From NCBI RefSeq assembly GCF_019249245.1, contig NZ_JAESDK010000001.1, positions 186,001 to 250,000 of the forward strand: a stretch of 64,000 bases of DNA. The letters run 5' to 3'. Positions 47,243-56,673 of the stretch are shown in pieces (the stretch's first letter is position 1; every line of letters begins with the position of its first letter). A program made the position numbers and the translations under genes. The notes below the pieces were generated by a model that made no database searches, was not told the origin of the DNA, and saw nothing but the letters and a program-made list of their open reading frames with translations. The stretch is from Alteromonas lipotrueiana (GTDB taxonomy: Bacteria; Pseudomonadota; Gammaproteobacteria; Enterobacterales; Alteromonadaceae).

Positions 47243-47973
47243 GAAATTCTCCTTATTTGTGAGTGCCAGCGGCCGTTATCGGGTAAGTCGATAATACGAA
47301 AACCTGCGCTGTGCGAGCTTGCACCAAATTCGGGGGTCATTGCCCATTGCCAACAGGTAGACGGAGCACCCAGAATGGTATGATGCTGGTAGGTGTTTTC
47401 ACAGGCAGTATGAGTATGTCCATGCACTACAGCTGAAATTGGCTGGGTACTTAACCAATTTAAAAATGATGTCGCGTTAATCAGATTGTGGGTGTCCATC
47501 CAGCTATTGCTGGCAACAGGATGATGATGCAGGGCCAGTAAATGATATGCATCGGGCCTTGTCTTAATTGCGTGCTCGACGCGTAATAGCTCATCCTCAT
47601 CAACTTTACCCTGTGCGCCTTTATGTCGGGTATCGAGTCCATGTATGCACCAGTTACCCAACCTTGCCGGTGTGCCAGCACAAAGCACGTGTTCGCACAT
47701 TATGGTATCAAAGTGGTGGGTGAGATCGTGATTACCAGCAATTACCCGGGTCTCGATAGTAGGAACATACTCGCGCAACCGCTGCAAAAAATGCCGATAG
47801 CTGGCGGCACTATGATCGCCGCTGATATCTCCGGTACAAAGCAACAAATCAGGCTGAAACTGACTGGCCAGCTGTAAACACTGACTCAACGACTTATAGG
47901 GGTTGATGTTGCTGTAGCCGGTTTTGTCTTTTTGGGCAAACAAATGACAGTCGGTAAACTGCACAACCCGCAT
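47239..47973 (-). CDS. cpdA: 3',5'-cyclic AMP phosphodiesterase CpdA
   Basis: A 244-residue calcineurin-like phosphoesterase that hydrolyses cAMP. The metal motifs DCHL (D8-H10), GDISGD, GNHD, HHH and GHTH are all present and in the usual order. The start at 47973 (MRVVQF) shares its A with the yqiB stop (TGATG). This is an intact relative of the truncated gene at 106-324, though the two are not close in sequence. It controls cAMP-CRP signalling by family knowledge. Confidence 0.93.
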   Translation of the reverse strand: MRVVQFTDCHLFAQKDKTGYSNINPYKSLSQCLQLASQFQPDLLLCTGDISGDHSAASYRHFLQRLREYVPTIETRVIAGNHDLTHHFDTIMCEHVLCAGTPARLGNWCIHGLDTRHKGAQGKVDEDELLRVEHAIKTRPDAYHLLALHHHPVASNSWMDTHNLINATSFLNWLSTQPISAVVHGHTHTACENTYQHHTILGAPSTCWQWAMTPEFGASSHSAGFRIIDLPDNGRWHSQIRRIS

Positions 47974-48410
47974 CAGGCTTCGCTGGTCACGGTAGGCTGA
48001 TGTTTTAAACAAAACTGAAGCCACTCACCCAAAAACTGATTCACCATTTGTTTTTCGTTGCGCTGGCGCATGTTGCGGTTTGGGTAAGTATAAGAAGGCG
48101 CAAACGCACCGGTATTCTGGCTGCTGATAACCTCGGCCATGCGCGCGTCATGGTACAGCCTGACCTGCATCGATGGCTTCAGATAATCCGGGGTGCTGGC
48201 ATTGTGTTGTTCAACCATCAAAGTGGTGGTATAGCGCGCCGTTTCGGTCAGGGTAATACGATAGCTTAAATGCGTTCCGATAGTAAACTCAAAGGCCAGA
48301 TGCTGGGTGTCACAGTCGGGCAGCACGCGCAAAAAACGGGCATAGTTTAGTTCACATGTTGCCTGCATGCTGGGCAAATGGGGGACGTATTTTCGCTGCT
48401 GATTACTCAC
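47973..48410 (-). CDS. yqiB: YqiB (DUF1249) family protein
   Basis: A 145-residue DUF1249 protein. The KYVPHLPSMQATCELNYARFLRVLPD start and YHDARMAEVISSQN (near 104-117) match the family, whose function is unknown. The likely GTG start at 48410 lies 8 bp inside the end of nudF, giving tight coupling. An earlier ATG at 48617 would run far into nudF and is rejected. Confidence 0.9.
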   Translation of the reverse strand: MSNQQRKYVPHLPSMQATCELNYARFLRVLPDCDTQHLAFEFTIGTHLSYRITLTETARYTTTLMVEQHNASTPDYLKPSMQVRLYHDARMAEVISSQNTGAFAPSYTYPNRNMRQRNEKQMVNQFLGEWLQFCLKHQPTVTSEA

Positions 48411-49032
48411 TGTGATGCCAGTTCTCCAACAAAGTTTGTTTGTGTATAAAAAACCATTGTAGTGCAATAATTGATGCGGCGTTGTCAATTTGACCGCTTT
48501 GAAGCCAGTTCCAGGCATCCTGTTCGGCCACCCGGTATACTTTAATATCTTCAGACTCGGTGGGCAGACCGTGAACGCCGTGGGCCAAAGTAGCATCAGT
48601 ACGACCCACAAACACATGAATGCGTTCAGTAGTGCCGCCCGGGCTAGACAGATAGCTTAACGCCTTTGTCAAGTCTTCAAGCTGAATGCCCGCTTCTTCA
48701 TGGGCTTCACGATGACAGACCGACTCTGGCGATTCACCCTCATCAATAATACCAGCAATAATTTCGATGAGCCATGGTGTCTTCGAGGTGGGTAAAGCGC
48801 CAATCCGAATTTGTTCGATTAATACAAACTCTTCTGTTTTAGGGTCGTAAGGCAAAACCGCCACCGCATGACCTCGTTCAAATATTTCGCGCTGAACGGT
48901 ATCGGTCCAGCCACCATTAAATAATTTGTGCCTGAAATCGTAGCGTACCATTTTAAAAAAACCGTCATAAAGCGGTTCTTTGTGCAAAATTTTTACGTCT
49001 TGTGAGGTAAAGCTGTTTATTTTATTGCTCAC
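48403..49032 (-). CDS. nudF: ADP-ribose pyrophosphatase NudF
   Basis: A 209-residue Nudix hydrolase that cleaves ADP-ribose to AMP and ribose 5-phosphate. The Nudix box is complete from GIIDEGESPE to REAHEEAGI. The SPGGTTERIHVFVG motif after it is diagnostic for the ADPRase subgroup. GTG start at 49032. First gene of the unit that runs through parE; divergent from tolC, as in E. coli. Confidence 0.94.
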   Translation of the reverse strand: MSNKINSFTSQDVKILHKEPLYDGFFKMVRYDFRHKLFNGGWTDTVQREIFERGHAVAVLPYDPKTEEFVLIEQIRIGALPTSKTPWLIEIIAGIIDEGESPESVCHREAHEEAGIQLEDLTKALSYLSSPGGTTERIHVFVGRTDATLAHGVHGLPTESEDIKVYRVAEQDAWNWLQSGQIDNAASIIALQWFFIHKQTLLENWHHSE

Positions 49033-49306
49033 TTACATTCACTCTCGCATGTAAAAAGGGTAGTATACAACTATTATAAGAGTCGTGGAACGACACGAAC
49101 CTGGTTGGCAACGCTTGGGGGTGACAACGGTTTGTTACGTTGTTAATTACGTTGTTAGTATTCTCTGCAATAAACCCGATAACATATTCTGTTACAGTTA
49201 AATACCTGCTGTTACGACTATAGACTATCGGTTTGCAGTTGACTTTCATACACTTTACAACCTTTAGCAGTCTGATGACTCAATAGAATACAAAGAAGGC
49301 GGATTA

Positions 49307-50701
49307 ATGAAACGAACACTTCTGTCGTTGGTAATAAGTTTAGGAGTGACCTCTTCAGCTTTTGCAGACGATTTAGCGCAGGTATACAAGCAAGCGCTGG
49401 CAAATGACCCGGTAGTCACCGGTGCTAAAGCTCAGCGAAATGCAGCCTTTGAGGGCATTGCCATTAGCCGGGCAAATTTGTTACCGCAAATCTCTGGTGC
49501 CGTAGGGTATTCTACCTCTAGTCGCGAACAAACCCAGTTTGCCGGCTCCGATCAAAACCTTACCCTGATTACGTTCGATTCTGATACCGACACAATGAAT
49601 TACGGTATCGATTTAACCATGTCTTTGTATGACCACGCTAACTGGGTGGGTTTAAATCGGGCCGAAAAAGTCGCACAGCGCAGTGATGCTCAATTGGCCG
49701 CTACTATGCAGGAACTCATTGTACGAACCGTAGATGCGTACTTTGAAGTGCTGCGCGCCAAAGACAGCCTTGAATTTGTTCGCTCAGAAAAAAGAGCGAT
49801 TGATCGCCAGCTTGAACAAACTAAACAGCGCTTTGAAGTCGGTCTGACCGCCATCACCGATGTCCATGAAGCGCAGGCGAATTACGATCGTACCGTTGCT
49901 CAGGAAATTCAGGCCGAAAACCAGGTAGAGCTGGCGTTAGAATCATTACGTGCCATTACCGGTAAATATCATGACGGTATTTACACCCTGGATACGGATA
50001 GCTTTTCGGCAACCATGCCCACGCCCTCCTCGGCCGAACAATGGCTAAAAATTGCCGAAGATTCAAACCTGGCCTTACTGGTTAATCGTCTGGCTTTAGA
50101 TGTTGCTAAAGAAGATATTTCACTGGCACGCTCTGATCACTACCCTACATTGGGCTTGTCAGCCGGCGCCAGTAAAACGAAAAATGATATTTCAGGCGCC
50201 GCTATCGAATTTGAAACACCCTGGCTTGATAGTTATAGCGTTGGTGTAAGTTTAGACATTCCTATTTTTCAGGGTTTACGCGTCACCGCTCAAACCCAGC
50301 AGGCAAAATATCAGTATATTGCCAGCGCTCAGGATTTAGAACAAACGTACCGCCAAACCGTACAGTCAGTGCGCAGCTCATTTAATGATGTTAACGCCGC
50401 CATCTCTACAATTCGGGCGTTAGAACAGTCTGAAGTGTCTGCTCAAAGTGCATTAAAAGCCACCGAGGCAGGATTTGATGTGGGCACCCGTACCATTGTG
50501 GATGTGCTAGACAGTACCCGCAATTTATTTGATGCGCGACGCAACTTATCCAGCGCCCGTTACGACTTTATTCAGTCAGTGGTTAGCTTAAAAGAAGCCG
50601 CCGGTACTTTGACCAGTGAAGATGTAGTAATGATTAACGCCGGTTTGCAGCCGCCTGAATCGGTGCGCCAGTCCAACAACCAGCAAAATAATCGGCAATA
50701 A
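49307..50701 (+). CDS. tolC: outer-membrane efflux channel TolC
   Basis: A trimeric outer-membrane and periplasmic tunnel for type I secretion and multidrug efflux; 464 residues. The signal peptide ends at SSAFA (residue 20). Two internally repeated halves with long helices are visible (ALANDPVVTGAKAQRNAAFEGI and ANYDRTVAQEIQAENQVEL). The tail is Gln/Asn-rich. GGCGGA lies 7 nt upstream. It is divergent from nudF with a 274-bp shared intergenic region that shows no strong consensus promoter by eye. Confidence 0.95.
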   Translation: MKRTLLSLVISLGVTSSAFADDLAQVYKQALANDPVVTGAKAQRNAAFEGIAISRANLLPQISGAVGYSTSSREQTQFAGSDQNLTLITFDSDTDTMNYGIDLTMSLYDHANWVGLNRAEKVAQRSDAQLAATMQELIVRTVDAYFEVLRAKDSLEFVRSEKRAIDRQLEQTKQRFEVGLTAITDVHEAQANYDRTVAQEIQAENQVELALESLRAITGKYHDGIYTLDTDSFSATMPTPSSAEQWLKIAEDSNLALLVNRLALDVAKEDISLARSDHYPTLGLSAGASKTKNDISGAAIEFETPWLDSYSVGVSLDIPIFQGLRVTAQTQQAKYQYIASAQDLEQTYRQTVQSVRSSFNDVNAAISTIRALEQSEVSAQSALKATEAGFDVGTRTIVDVLDSTRNLFDARRNLSSARYDFIQSVVSLKEAAGTLTSEDVVMINAGLQPPESVRQSNNQQNNRQ

Positions 50702-50725
50702 TCTATCTTACGTATTGCTGCCCGC

Positions 50726-50753
50726 AGCCGGTGAGATTTCACCGGCTTTTTTT
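50726..50753 (+). terminator. Rho-independent terminator of tolC
   Basis: AGCCGGTGA and TCACCGGCT form a 9-bp stem with a 4-nt loop, followed by seven T. Confidence 0.92.
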
Positions 50754-50959
50754 GTGAAAAAAATAATGGGTAAAAATGCTTTGGTTGTATCTCTTTGGCC
50801 AAACCTGCACTGCGGTTTTGCCGAAAATCTGCGCCGCCATCGACAAAATCATATCTATTTTTTTGCAACGCGATAAAATCCATCCGCTGTTCTACCTGGT
50901 GGTATTACAGCGTTTTATTTGTAATCCCTATTTCACTACTTAAGATTAAAAGAACGCGC

Positions 50960-51787
50960 ATGCAGGCTGAAGTACTCCAGAGCCGGTTTGAAAATATCCG
51001 CTCTAATAAACTATTTGAAACCTTTGTTGTTACCGTCATTGTCTTTTCAGCATTATTGGTTGGCGCAAAAACCTACGACATTCCGCAACCTTTTAGCTCT
51101 ATTGCCTTGTTGCTTGACTGGTTTATCAGTTTCTTTTTTCTGACCGAGATTACCATTCGGTTTATGGCAGAAAAGCGCAAACTCGACTTTTTCAAAAACT
51201 TCTGGAATTGGTTCGATACCATCATAGTCGTGGTGTCTATGATACCAGCTGATAATACCGATCTGGCCGTAGTGGGCCGGCTGGTACGTGTGTTCAGGGT
51301 ACTGCGGATGATTTCGTTTATTCCCGAACTGCGTATTTTGCTGGTGTCGTTAGTCAAAGCGCTGCCCCAGCTGGGCTATGTCATGCTGCTGATGTTTATT
51401 ATCTTTTATATCTATGCGGCCATTGGCAGCACCTTGTTTGAAGAGATAAATCCGATATTGTGGGGCGATATCAGTATTTCATTGTTAACGCTGTTCAGGG
51501 TAATGACATTTGAAGACTGGACCGATGTCATGTACGAAACGATGGCTGTTTATCCGCTTAGCTGGGTGTTTTATCTTAGCTTTATCTTTTTTACCGCTTT
51601 TGCCTTTTTAAACATGGTGATTGGTATTGTGGTTAATGTAATGGAACAGGAAAATGCAAAAGCCCGGGCCGCTGAAGAAGAGCAGAACGACGAGCCTTCG
51701 CTCAGCGAGCTTATGTATGAGATTAAACAAATTAAAGCACAGTTACCGGCATCTGAGGTCCAGTCAAATCTAAGCCCGAAGCAATAG
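50960..51787 (+). CDS. single-domain voltage-gated cation channel (BacNav-like)
   Basis: A 275-residue six-helix channel subunit, the size of NaChBac (274). The voltage sensor S4 carries Arg at 107, 110, 113 and 116, one every third residue. The pore reads LFRVMTFEDWTD with filter TFEDWTD at 183-189; sodium-selective NavAb has TLESWSM and the calcium-selective engineered CavAb has TLDDWSD, so the extra Asp residues here point to calcium. A C-terminal coiled coil (about 240-262) follows S6. The start at 50960 (MQAEVLQ) is preferred over 50795, which lies in the tolC terminator region's wake and gives an unlike N-terminus. Monocistronic. Confidence 0.87.
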   Translation: MQAEVLQSRFENIRSNKLFETFVVTVIVFSALLVGAKTYDIPQPFSSIALLLDWFISFFFLTEITIRFMAEKRKLDFFKNFWNWFDTIIVVVSMIPADNTDLAVVGRLVRVFRVLRMISFIPELRILLVSLVKALPQLGYVMLLMFIIFYIYAAIGSTLFEEINPILWGDISISLLTLFRVMTFEDWTDVMYETMAVYPLSWVFYLSFIFFTAFAFLNMVIGIVVNVMEQENAKARAAEEEQNDEPSLSELMYEIKQIKAQLPASEVQSNLSPKQ

Positions 51788-51852
51788 CAGCAGTGCGGCG
51801 CTAGGGGGCGCCGCTGCCATTATTCGTCGTAGTCACCACAACACTATGGCGG

Positions 51853-54627
51853 TTAAAGCTTTTGTTTTAATTCATCAGCTCGGGCTTGATTTTTTGCTTG
51901 TGTAAACGTGCGCGACTCCAAGCGACGCTTAGCCAACGCCTGCTGTCCGTGTTCAATAAGCAATTCAACATAATTCAAATACACCAGGTCGCTGCGTATC
52001 TTTTGCATGTCCAGTTGCTTGTAATTTCTAAGGGCCTCAGCACTTTGATTTTGTTGCTTTAGAATTTGTGCCAGCGTATCTATGGCTTCAGGGTTCTTAG
52101 GCTGCACTTTAACGGCGCGTCGGGCAAGGGGTTCAGCGTCTTTTAATTTACCCTGTTCAAAGTACATATACGCAAGGTTATTAAGTACCACAAAGTTATC
52201 TGGCACCACTTTGAGCATTTCTTTGTACAGTGTTATTGCCTTACTTTTGTCGTTGCCAATAATCCGTTCTGCATAAATCATAGCGGTTCGGATATCCCGG
52301 GGTTTTTGCTCATAATGCTCAGCCATAAAGGCTAACGCCTGCTCAGACTGGTTAAGATTGTCATAGGCAGACACGACCAAACGGGCGTGTTTTGAGCTGG
52401 CATCATGGTTGTAAGCAGGTCGTGCGTTCTCAAGCGCGGCTTGAAAGTTGCCTTCAAGCAAATGCAGTCGGGCAATAACACCTTTGACAAAAGGCAAAGA
52501 CAACACATTTTCGGGGACCGGCTTTAAAGCGGCGCGCGCCTCTTTGGCTTTGTGTTGTAATGCCAGAAAGTATGCTTTTAATACTTGTATTTGTACGTCG
52601 GGTCGCTTTTCCAGATAGGTATTAATGGTATCGAGCCCCTCATCGTACTTGCGCTGAGCTTCGTTAAGCAATAATTTGCCCAGTACTGCTGACTTATCAC
52701 GAGGATGCTGTTTTACCCACATTTTGTAATGAGAATTTGCCTCGCTGATTGCATTTAACTGGACTAACGCCTGGCCTTTAATATTCCAGAACGCAGCAGG
52801 CGCATTTTCATTGGCAGTCACAGGCTTGAGTACCGATAATGTTTGCGGGTAATTTTGCTGACTAAAATACATTTTGGCGACCAGCATACGCAGCGACATA
52901 TTATCAGTGTTACTTTCAAGCTCGCGTTCAGCGTGTTGTAACACCGTATCGGTATTTACCTGCTTGCTTTGGCGGGCCAGGTCAAACCAAAGCGAAATAG
53001 CCCGAATATCGGCCGGATTTTGTGGTAAATAGTTCTCCAGTTTTTGTTGGGCCTGTGCGTATTGTTTATCTACCAATGCCAGTTTTATTTGCGCTAATGC
53101 CAGTTTGTTGTTTTCTGGCGCCCGCGTTTCTGCTTCATTTAATAGATTTCGGGCCGCATCAATATCTTTGTTCTGCAGGGCAAATTCTGCCAGATAGATA
53201 TAGGGTTGGGCATCGTCTGGCTTTTGGTTTATCCAGCTCTGGGCTAGCTCGCGGCCTTTTTGCTGGTTGCCTGAAGCAATATAAGCGGCCATCAGTGTTT
53301 TTTGTGTAGCAATACTATCGGGGGCTTTTTCAAGGGCCGCTTCAAGATTCACAATACCTTCGATATCATTAACCGACAGTTGCAACGCCCCAAGCCGGGC
53401 CAACTCTTCAGCCGATTGGCTGGTCTCACTGCTTTTTTCAATCATTTTTTTAGCATCGACCATATTGCCTTGCTGTAACAATTGAAAACCTGCCTTAGAA
53501 AACAGTTCGGCGTCTTGCTGAGCCCCGCCATCTAACTGAGACAAAATTTCTGTAGCCTCGTCGTTTTCGCCTTGTCGAAGCAGACTGTCAGCCAGCATCC
53601 GCAATGCGGGATGATTGTCTGGCAGACCCTGAGTGACCATCGACAAATGTTGACTGGCCGCATCAAAGTCTTGCTGCTGATACGCGGCAAACCCGGCCAT
53701 CAGGCGCACCGCTGGCGCATTTTGCCCTGCTTGTATGGCTTTTTCTAAATACTTAAGGGCGCTTTCATGCTGATTATTAGTGGCATCAATAAACCCCTGA
53801 TACTGGTTCAGCAGCCCATTGTCGGGGTAGCGGTTTAGAAGCGGGGTCACATAAGGTTGCGCCTCGTCCATTCGTTTGGCTTCAATAAGCAAGCTAATCA
53901 GGGCAAGTTGTTTGGCCGTATCATCCGGATACAGCTTTACATAGCTTTGATAAGTCTCTATGGCTTTCTCAGAGTTCTTGGTTAACGCATAAAGACGACC
54001 AAGTTGCTGTAATACATCTTTGTTTTCGGGAGCAGCTTGGGCCAGATTCTGAGTTTGTTGGAGTGCCGCAGTATACTCTTTGTTCAACAATAACCGATAA
54101 GTTTGCGCCAGAGGCTGGTAAACCGAATCAGTTTTTAAGGTGTTGAGTTCATCAATTAACGCGTTCGCTTCGTCTTGCTGATTCAGCTGTACCAGTGCCT
54201 GCAATTTATAAAAACCAACCTCAGCGCGTTCGTCATCACTAAGCCCAGTAGTATCGTGATCTATTTCTACTAACGCGTTTTCGGCGCCGGTTTGTTGGTA
54301 GGCCTGGGACAGTAGGGGCACTATTTCAGAAGGCGAGTAACCCAGCTCCATAGCTCTGTTAAGCTCTTTTTCAGCCGCCTCAAAACGGCTAGCAGCTAAA
54401 TAAATTTGGCCTAGTTCGAAGCGGGGCTCGGCCGCTTGCGGATCTTTAGCAATGGCGTTTTTGTATTCGATAATAGCCGCATCGATATCTTGTTCGCTGG
54501 CGTAACTGCGGGCGGTAGACAGGTGTTCTTCCATTGATTTGTCGGTACATCCTGACAATACGCCCGAAACCGCCAGGGCGGCGGTTAGTGACAACAGCGT
54601 CTTTTTACTCACTGTAAATAATTTCAT
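51853..54627 (-). CDS. PrsT-like TPR lipoprotein of the PEP-CTERM/exopolysaccharide type
   Basis: A 924-residue lipoprotein: signal peptide with lipobox LSGC (near Cys27 of the precursor), then some twenty tetratricopeptide repeats along the whole chain. Start of the mature part (MEEHLSTARSYASEQDIDAAIIEYKNAIAKDPQ) and overall length match PrsT, the TPR protein of XrtA/PEP-CTERM exopolysaccharide loci. AGGTG 6 nt upstream supports 54627. No exosortase, EPS or PEP-CTERM gene is in this window, so it is an orphan here. A general outer-membrane assembly TPR protein is the alternative. Confidence 0.82.
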   Translation of the reverse strand: MKLFTVSKKTLLSLTAALAVSGVLSGCTDKSMEEHLSTARSYASEQDIDAAIIEYKNAIAKDPQAAEPRFELGQIYLAASRFEAAEKELNRAMELGYSPSEIVPLLSQAYQQTGAENALVEIDHDTTGLSDDERAEVGFYKLQALVQLNQQDEANALIDELNTLKTDSVYQPLAQTYRLLLNKEYTAALQQTQNLAQAAPENKDVLQQLGRLYALTKNSEKAIETYQSYVKLYPDDTAKQLALISLLIEAKRMDEAQPYVTPLLNRYPDNGLLNQYQGFIDATNNQHESALKYLEKAIQAGQNAPAVRLMAGFAAYQQQDFDAASQHLSMVTQGLPDNHPALRMLADSLLRQGENDEATEILSQLDGGAQQDAELFSKAGFQLLQQGNMVDAKKMIEKSSETSQSAEELARLGALQLSVNDIEGIVNLEAALEKAPDSIATQKTLMAAYIASGNQQKGRELAQSWINQKPDDAQPYIYLAEFALQNKDIDAARNLLNEAETRAPENNKLALAQIKLALVDKQYAQAQQKLENYLPQNPADIRAISLWFDLARQSKQVNTDTVLQHAERELESNTDNMSLRMLVAKMYFSQQNYPQTLSVLKPVTANENAPAAFWNIKGQALVQLNAISEANSHYKMWVKQHPRDKSAVLGKLLLNEAQRKYDEGLDTINTYLEKRPDVQIQVLKAYFLALQHKAKEARAALKPVPENVLSLPFVKGVIARLHLLEGNFQAALENARPAYNHDASSKHARLVVSAYDNLNQSEQALAFMAEHYEQKPRDIRTAMIYAERIIGNDKSKAITLYKEMLKVVPDNFVVLNNLAYMYFEQGKLKDAEPLARRAVKVQPKNPEAIDTLAQILKQQNQSAEALRNYKQLDMQKIRSDLVYLNYVELLIEHGQQALAKRRLESRTFTQAKNQARADELKQKL

Positions 54628-54774
54628 CCTTACACCTGCATTTTTGTTATGTTTTTGTATGCCGGCCAAGAGTTTACCTTGCGCAGAAGAATAATCCAGT
54701 TCGGCTGACGAAAAAATAATCCATTTTTATAGTGATCTCGACCAGTTTAAATGGTATCTGGTCCACGAATGGCC

Positions 54775-54780
54775 TATAAT
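54775..54780 (+). promoter_or_regulatory. -10 box upstream of deaD
   Basis: TATAAT at 54775-54780 gives a leader of about 55 nt. No good -35 element is seen at the proper spacing. Confidence 0.35.
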
Positions 54781-54843
54781 ACCCTTTTTGCAACACATGC
54801 CAGCGTTTAGAAGCTGTGCCCGCCTTACCCATCAGGATCCTGA

Positions 54844-56556
54844 ATGACCACTACTGTCGACTTGACATTTAAAGACCTCAATCTTCCACAACCTATCTTA
54901 CAAGCACTGGAAAAAGTAGGCTATGAAAAGCCTTCGCCAATTCAGGCGGAAAGTATTCCATTGCTTATGCAAGGCCATGATTTGCTTGGCCAGGCACAAA
55001 CAGGTACCGGTAAAACCGCTGCGTTTGCCCTGCCTATGTTGGCGAACATTGACCCGGACGCCAAATTGCCACAACTTTTGGTTTTAGCGCCTACCCGTGA
55101 ACTGGCAATTCAGGTTGCTGAAGCGTTCCAGGTTTATGCCAGCTTTTCACAAAAGATTAAAGTGCTGCCAGTATACGGCGGTCAGTCTTACGATAACCAA
55201 ATTCGCCAGTTAAAGCGTGGCGTTCAGGTTGTAGTGGGTACACCAGGTCGAATCATTGATCACATTAATCGTAAAACACTGAACTTAAGCGAACTGCGCT
55301 TTTTGGTGTTGGACGAAGCCGATGAAATGCTTCGTATGGGCTTTATCGACGATGTTGAAACTATTTTGTCGAACGCCCCTGACACACGTCAAACTGCGCT
55401 GTTCTCGGCAACTATGCCTGGGCCAATCAAAAAGATTACCCAGCGTTATCTGAAAGATCCTAAACACGTAAAAATTGCGTCTAAGGTTTCTACCGCCTCG
55501 ACCATTCGCCAGCGTTACTGCCAAATTGCCGGTCACCATAAATTGGAAGCACTGACCCGTATTATGGAAGTAGAACCATTTGACGGTGTGATAATTTTTG
55601 TGCGTACAAAAACCGCTACCGTAGAGCTGGCCGACAAACTGGCTGCCAGAGGGTACGATGTAGAACCTCTTAATGGGGATATTCCGCAAAACGCCCGTGA
55701 ACGTACCGTAGAAAAGCTTAAACAGGGTGCCATTGATATTCTGGTTGCTACCGACGTGGTTGCGCGTGGTCTTGATGTTGAGCGTGTTAGCCACGTTATT
55801 AACTACGACGTCCCTTATGATACCGAATCATATGTACACCGTATTGGCCGTACCGGTCGTGCCGGGCGTGCTGGTGACGCTATTTTGTTTATCTCGCACC
55901 GTGAAAAGCGTTTGTTGTTTGCTATTGAAAAAGCGACCAGACAAACTATTGAACAAATGCCAATTCCGTCTATTAGCGAGCTTAATGAAACCCGTTTGTC
56001 ACGCTTTAAAAACTCTGTGGCTGAAGCCTGTAACGACGATAGCATTGAGTCGCTGATGTCGTTGGTGGATACACTGCAAAGCGAAACCGAAGCCGCGCCT
56101 GAGCGTTTGATGGCGGCACTGATTAAGCTGGCACAGGGTGACGAGCCATTGTTCTTAAAAGAGGGCGACCGTCCAGATCTGAACAGCAAACCACCTCGCA
56201 ACGATTACGATCGTTCTGAACGTGGCGATCGTGGCCGTGGCGACCGTCGTAGTAAACCTGGTAAGGGCCGCAGCAAGCCTGATGCAGGTATGCAGCGTTT
56301 TCGTATCGAAGTGGGTCATACCCATGGAGCCAAGCCAGGTAACATTGTGGGCGCTATTGCCAACGAAGCAAACCTGAAAAGCAAAAACATTGGGGCTATC
56401 GAAATATTTGATACTTTCAGTACAGTTGACTTGCCCGAAGGCATGGCCGAGCCGACCAAAGATATTCTGCGTAAAGCACGAGTTGCCGGTCAACGCTTAA
56501 ATTTACGCGAATGGACCGACACACCCCCTAAGCGTAAAGGCGGCCCTAAGCGTTAA
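54844..56556 (+). CDS. deaD: DEAD-box RNA helicase DeaD/CsdA
   Basis: ATP-dependent RNA helicase of 570 residues that aids ribosome assembly and mRNA turnover in the cold. All helicase motifs are present: Q motif (SPIQAESIPLL), AQTGTGKT, PTRELA, DEAD (LDEADEMLRMGF), SAT (FSATMP) and HRIGRTGRAGR. A basic Arg/Gly/Asp-rich linker (about 445-480) leads to the DbpA-type RNA-binding domain (RFRIEVGHTHGAKPGNIVGAI). It is divergent from the TPR gene and closed by a strong terminator. Confidence 0.95.
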   Translation: MTTTVDLTFKDLNLPQPILQALEKVGYEKPSPIQAESIPLLMQGHDLLGQAQTGTGKTAAFALPMLANIDPDAKLPQLLVLAPTRELAIQVAEAFQVYASFSQKIKVLPVYGGQSYDNQIRQLKRGVQVVVGTPGRIIDHINRKTLNLSELRFLVLDEADEMLRMGFIDDVETILSNAPDTRQTALFSATMPGPIKKITQRYLKDPKHVKIASKVSTASTIRQRYCQIAGHHKLEALTRIMEVEPFDGVIIFVRTKTATVELADKLAARGYDVEPLNGDIPQNARERTVEKLKQGAIDILVATDVVARGLDVERVSHVINYDVPYDTESYVHRIGRTGRAGRAGDAILFISHREKRLLFAIEKATRQTIEQMPIPSISELNETRLSRFKNSVAEACNDDSIESLMSLVDTLQSETEAAPERLMAALIKLAQGDEPLFLKEGDRPDLNSKPPRNDYDRSERGDRGRGDRRSKPGKGRSKPDAGMQRFRIEVGHTHGAKPGNIVGAIANEANLKSKNIGAIEIFDTFSTVDLPEGMAEPTKDILRKARVAGQRLNLREWTDTPPKRKGGPKR

Positions 56557-56621
56557 GCTTACGTCGTTTACATATAACAAAAAGCAATAACAATTTGGTT
56601 TTTATTGTTTCTGTTAAATAA

Positions 56622-56650
56622 AGAAAAGCGTCAGAATGACGCTTTTCTTG
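56622..56650 (+). terminator. terminator of deaD
   Basis: AGAAAAGCGTCA pairs with TGACGCTTTTCT around GAA. The built-in T-run is short, but the stem is perfect. Confidence 0.8.
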
Positions 56651-56673
56651 TTTGTGAGCTAAGGTAAAAAGCA

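Noticed and set aside
47488..47499. GTGGGTGTCCAT identical to the repeat at 1-575
   Set aside because: It lies in the coding sequence of cpdA, encoding conserved residues (WMDTH on the minus strand), has no partner motif near, and is best seen as chance.
55285..55794. Long open frame on the minus strand inside deaD
   Set aside because: Codon-shadow of a strongly conserved helicase gene; product has no family resemblance or ribosome-binding site.
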